This document shows, piece after piece, positions 5,306 to 7,035 of a stretch of 7,035 bases of DNA. The notes beneath the pieces are model-generated. The model was not told the origin of the DNA and ran no database searches. It saw only the letters and a program-made list of their open reading frames with translations. Location of the stretch: the NCBI GenBank assembly GCA_013694685.1, contig JACDBY010000022.1, positions 1 to 7,035 on the forward strand, read 5' to 3'. Every line of letters starts with the position of its first letter. Position 1 is the first letter of the stretch. The position numbers were made by a program, and so were the translations under genes. Source of the DNA: Actinomycetota bacterium (GTDB lineage: Bacteria; Actinomycetota; Thermoleophilia; Gaiellales; Gaiellaceae).

Positions 5306-6259
5306 GTGAGCTTCCCGGCCACGCGCCTCCGCCGGTTGCGGCGAACCGACACCCTCCGCGCGCTCGTCCGCGAGACGACGCTCTCGCTCGACGACGTGGT
5401 GATGCCTCTCTTCGCGTGCCCGGGCGAGGGCGTTGCGCGGCAGGTCGAGGGCCTTCCCGGGATCGCGCGGCGGTCGGTCGACGAAGTCGTTCGCGAGGCA
5501 CGCGAGCTGACCTCGCTCGGTGTCCGCGCCGTCCTCGTCTTCGGGATCCCCGAGACGAAGGACGCCGACGGGACGGGTGCCTGGGACGCCGACGGGATCG
5601 TCCAGCGCACGCTCCGCGCCCTGCGCTCCGAGACACCGGGCCTGACCCTGCTGACCGACGTCTGTCTCTGCGAGTACACCGAGCACGGGCACTGCGGCAC
5701 GCTCGAGGGCGACACCGTCGCAAACGACGAGACGCTCGACCTGCTCGTGCGCACGGCTGCGAGCCATGCGGAGGCCGGGGCCGACGCTGTGTGCCCCAGC
5801 GACATGATGGACGGCCGTGTGGGGGCGATCAGGGAGGCGCTACCGGAGACGCCGATCGTCTCGTACGCGGCGAAGTACGCCTCGGCCTTCTACGGGCCGT
5901 TCCGGGAGGTGGCGGAGTCGACGCCCGCCTTCGGCGACCGCCGCGGGTATCAGATGGATCCGGCGAATGCGCGCGAGGCGCTCCGGGAGTGCGCGCTCGA
6001 CCTCGAGGAGGGCGCCGATGTCCTGATGGTCAAGCCGGCCCTCCCCTATCTCGACGTCATCCGCTCGGTGCGCGAGCGCTTCGACTGTCCCGTCTGGGCC
6101 TACCAGGTGTCGGGCGAGTACGCGATGGTCCGGGCCGCCGCGGACGCCGGTCATCTCGAGGAGCGCCGGGCCGCGCTCGAGGCACTCACCGCGATCAGGC
6201 GCGCGGGCGCGGGGACGATCGTTACGTACTGGGCGAAGGATCTCGCGCAGTGGCTGTAA
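5306..6259 (+). CDS. hemB: Delta-aminolevulinic acid dehydratase (porphobilinogen synthase)
   Basis: A 317-residue cytosolic enzyme that condenses two 5-aminolevulinate molecules into porphobilinogen, the first common step to haem and other tetrapyrroles. The TIM-barrel motifs are complete. DVCLCEYTEHGHCG (118-131) carries the three zinc-ligand cysteines C120, C122 and C130, so this is the zinc, not the magnesium-only, active-site type. DAVCPSDMMDGRVGAIR lies at 160-175. The two Schiff-base lysines are K190 in SYAAKYAS and K243 in MVKPALPYLD. VWAYQVSGEYAM and the C-terminal TYWAKDLAQWL are typical. Length matches the family. The GTG gives an N-terminus (MSFPATRLRRLRRTD) as in actinobacterial homologues. 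The frame stays open for hundreds of bases upstream, but that stretch is low-quality and holds palindromic repeats. hemL, coding for the enzyme that makes ALA, follows 166 bases downstream. Confidence 0.97.
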   Translation: MSFPATRLRRLRRTDTLRALVRETTLSLDDVVMPLFACPGEGVARQVEGLPGIARRSVDEVVREARELTSLGVRAVLVFGIPETKDADGTGAWDADGIVQRTLRALRSETPGLTLLTDVCLCEYTEHGHCGTLEGDTVANDETLDLLVRTAASHAEAGADAVCPSDMMDGRVGAIREALPETPIVSYAAKYASAFYGPFREVAESTPAFGDRRGYQMDPANAREALRECALDLEEGADVLMVKPALPYLDVIRSVRERFDCPVWAYQVSGEYAMVRAAADAGHLEERRAALEALTAIRRAGAGTIVTYWAKDLAQWL

Positions 6260-6281
6260 GGGTGTTCGGGCGTGGCCGGCA

Positions 6282-6301
6282 GGGCGAGATGTATCTCGCT
6301 C
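6282..6301. repeat. REP-like stem-loop between hemB and hemL, copy 1
   Basis: GCGAGAT-GT-ATCTCGC is a perfect 7-bp inverted repeat, extended by a G-T and a G-C pair. No T-run follows, so terminator activity is doubtful. Its reverse complement, starting CGTAGGAGCGAG, aligns well with the stem-loop at 6382-6405, so the two are diverged inverted copies of one element. Confidence 0.65.
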
Positions 6302-6383
6302 CTACGACCTCCCTGGCGGCATCCGGGTCGTCACGGTGTGGTCGGGCGGCCGATCGTCGTCTCGTCCCCGATCCCAAGATCGT

Positions 6384-6404
6384 AAGGGCGAGGTACTCGC
6401 CCTT
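6384..6404. repeat. REP-like stem-loop upstream of hemL, copy 2
   Basis: AAGGGCGAG-GTA-CTCGCCCTT: perfect 9-bp arms and a 3-base loop. It ends 3 bases before the hemL ribosome binding site, so in mRNA it would form a strong hairpin beside the Shine-Dalgarno. It is an inverted relative of the element at 6282-6301, and both resemble the palindrome at 2999-3018. Confidence 0.7.
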
Positions 6405-6407
6405 CCC

Positions 6408-6414
6408 GGGAGGG
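6408..6414 (+). promoter_or_regulatory. Ribosome binding site of hemL
   Basis: GGGAGGG ends 11 bases before the ATG at 6426. The spacing is slightly long, and longer still for the alternative GTG at 6432, so the ATG is preferred. hemL is the only start in the window with a clear Shine-Dalgarno outside coding sequence. Confidence 0.55.
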
Positions 6415-6425
6415 ACGCGCGCCCG

Positions 6426-7035
6426 ATGGCGGTGAGCCAAGGCACGGAGCTCTGGCGGCGCGCGACGTCGCTCATCCCGGGAGGGGTGAACTCGCCGGTC
6501 CGCGCGATGCGTGCCGTCGGGCTCGAGGAGCCTGTCTTCGTCCACCGCGGTCGCGGCGCCGAGATCGAGGACGCCCACGGCGCGCGCTACGTCGACTGGG
6601 TGCAGTCGTGGGGACCACTCGTCTTCGGGCACGCCGATCCCGAGACGCTCGCCGCCGTCACGGGGGCGGCGGCGCGGGGCACAACATTCGGCGCGGCGAC
6701 CGAGTCGGAGGTGGAGCTCGCGGCGGAGATCGTCGATGCCGTCCCCTCGATCGAGATGGTGCGGCTTGTGAGCTCGGGGACGGAGGCCTCGATGAGCGCG
6801 CTCCGGCTCGCGCGGGCCGTGACCCGACGCGATCGCGTCGTCAAGTTCGCCGGTTGCTACCACGGGCACGTCGATGCGCTCCTCGCGAGCGCGGGCTCGG
6901 GATTGATGACGCTCGGGATCCCTTCGACGCCCGGCGTGCCTGCTGCGGTAACGGCCGACACGATCGTCTGCCGCTTCAACGACGTCGACAGTGTTGCGGC
7001 GGCGTGCGAGCGCCACGGCGACGGGCTCGCGGCGA
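6426..7035 (+). CDS. hemL: Glutamate-1-semialdehyde 2,1-aminomutase, N-terminal part (runs off right edge)
   Basis: A PLP-dependent class III aminotransferase that turns glutamate-1-semialdehyde into 5-aminolevulinate in the C5 pathway, supplying the substrate of HemB next door. 203 residues are visible of an expected 420-430 or so. Diagnostic stretches are LIPGGVNSPVRA (16-27), VDWVQSWGPLVFGH (56-69), the VSSGTEASMSALRLAR cofactor-binding segment (115-130) and VKFAGCYHGHVDALL (139-153). The PLP-binding lysine would lie beyond the window. The start is the ATG after GGGAGGG, and the N-terminus (MAVSQGTELWRRA) fits the family. No stop is reached. The 166-bp gap after hemB, with two hairpins and its own ribosome binding site, allows either readthrough from hemB or independent control; no clear promoter was seen. 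Confidence 0.95.
   Translation, partial: MAVSQGTELWRRATSLIPGGVNSPVRAMRAVGLEEPVFVHRGRGAEIEDAHGARYVDWVQSWGPLVFGHADPETLAAVTGAAARGTTFGAATESEVELAAEIVDAVPSIEMVRLVSSGTEASMSALRLARAVTRRDRVVKFAGCYHGHVDALLASAGSGLMTLGIPSTPGVPAAVTADTIVCRFNDVDSVAAACERHGDGLAA

Noticed and set aside
6282..6404. Rho-independent terminator after hemB
   Set aside because: The stem-loops are good but neither is followed by a T-run. Sequence similarity between them fits a repeat family better.
6222..7016. 264-residue minus-strand frame opposite hemL
   Set aside because: The composition is low-complexity and basic, and hemL on the plus strand has clear family motifs.
1..7035. A novel defence, mobile or biosynthetic system
   Set aside because: All sizeable genes belong to recognisable housekeeping or envelope families. 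No transposase, integrase, CRISPR array, tRNA or toxin-antitoxin pair was seen on either strand.

Overview
The window is a high-GC stretch of ordinary chromosome, most likely from an actinobacterium. Protein flavour (paired polytopic GT87-like glycosyltransferases, a Cys-type HemB) and leaderless-type promoters suggest a Thermoleophilia/Gaiellales-like lineage, but that placement is inference. I see no phage, IS, CRISPR, toxin-antitoxin or defence genes, and no convincing new multi-gene system. The most interesting signals lie in the short gaps between genes.

Layout. (1) Positions 1-2272, plus strand: two tandem polytopic membrane glycosyltransferase-like genes joined by a GTGA stop/start overlap. 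The first is cut by the left window edge. (2) Positions 2202-3795, minus strand: a membrane-anchored degenerate LytM/M23-fold protein, then a YmdB-type metallophosphoesterase. The ymdB 3' end overlaps the second glycosyltransferase gene convergently by 71 bp. (3) Positions 3859-5031, plus strand: an AI-2E/PerM-family membrane protein, divergent from the M23-like gene across 63 bp. (4) Positions 5306-7035, plus strand: hemB and the start of hemL, the ALA dehydratase and glutamate-1-semialdehyde aminotransferase of the C5 tetrapyrrole pathway. hemL runs off the right edge.

The gaps hold two kinds of structure. First, the AI-2E, M23-like and hemB genes each have a TANNNT hexamer ending exactly 7 bases before the start codon and no clear Shine-Dalgarno. 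This is the expected arrangement for leaderless mRNAs, and it also supports the three chosen starts. Second, there are two families of short palindromic, REP-like repeats. One (core CGGTGTCTGACACCG) occurs as an inverted pair about 100 bp apart upstream of hemB. The other (CGTARGRGC, stem, GCCC) occurs as an inverted pair between hemB and hemL and once between the M23-like gene and ymdB.

Functionally, HemL makes 5-aminolevulinate and HemB condenses two molecules to porphobilinogen, so these neighbours act in sequence. The two glycosyltransferases probably add sugars from polyprenyl-phosphate donors at the outer membrane face. The remaining genes share no obvious pathway.
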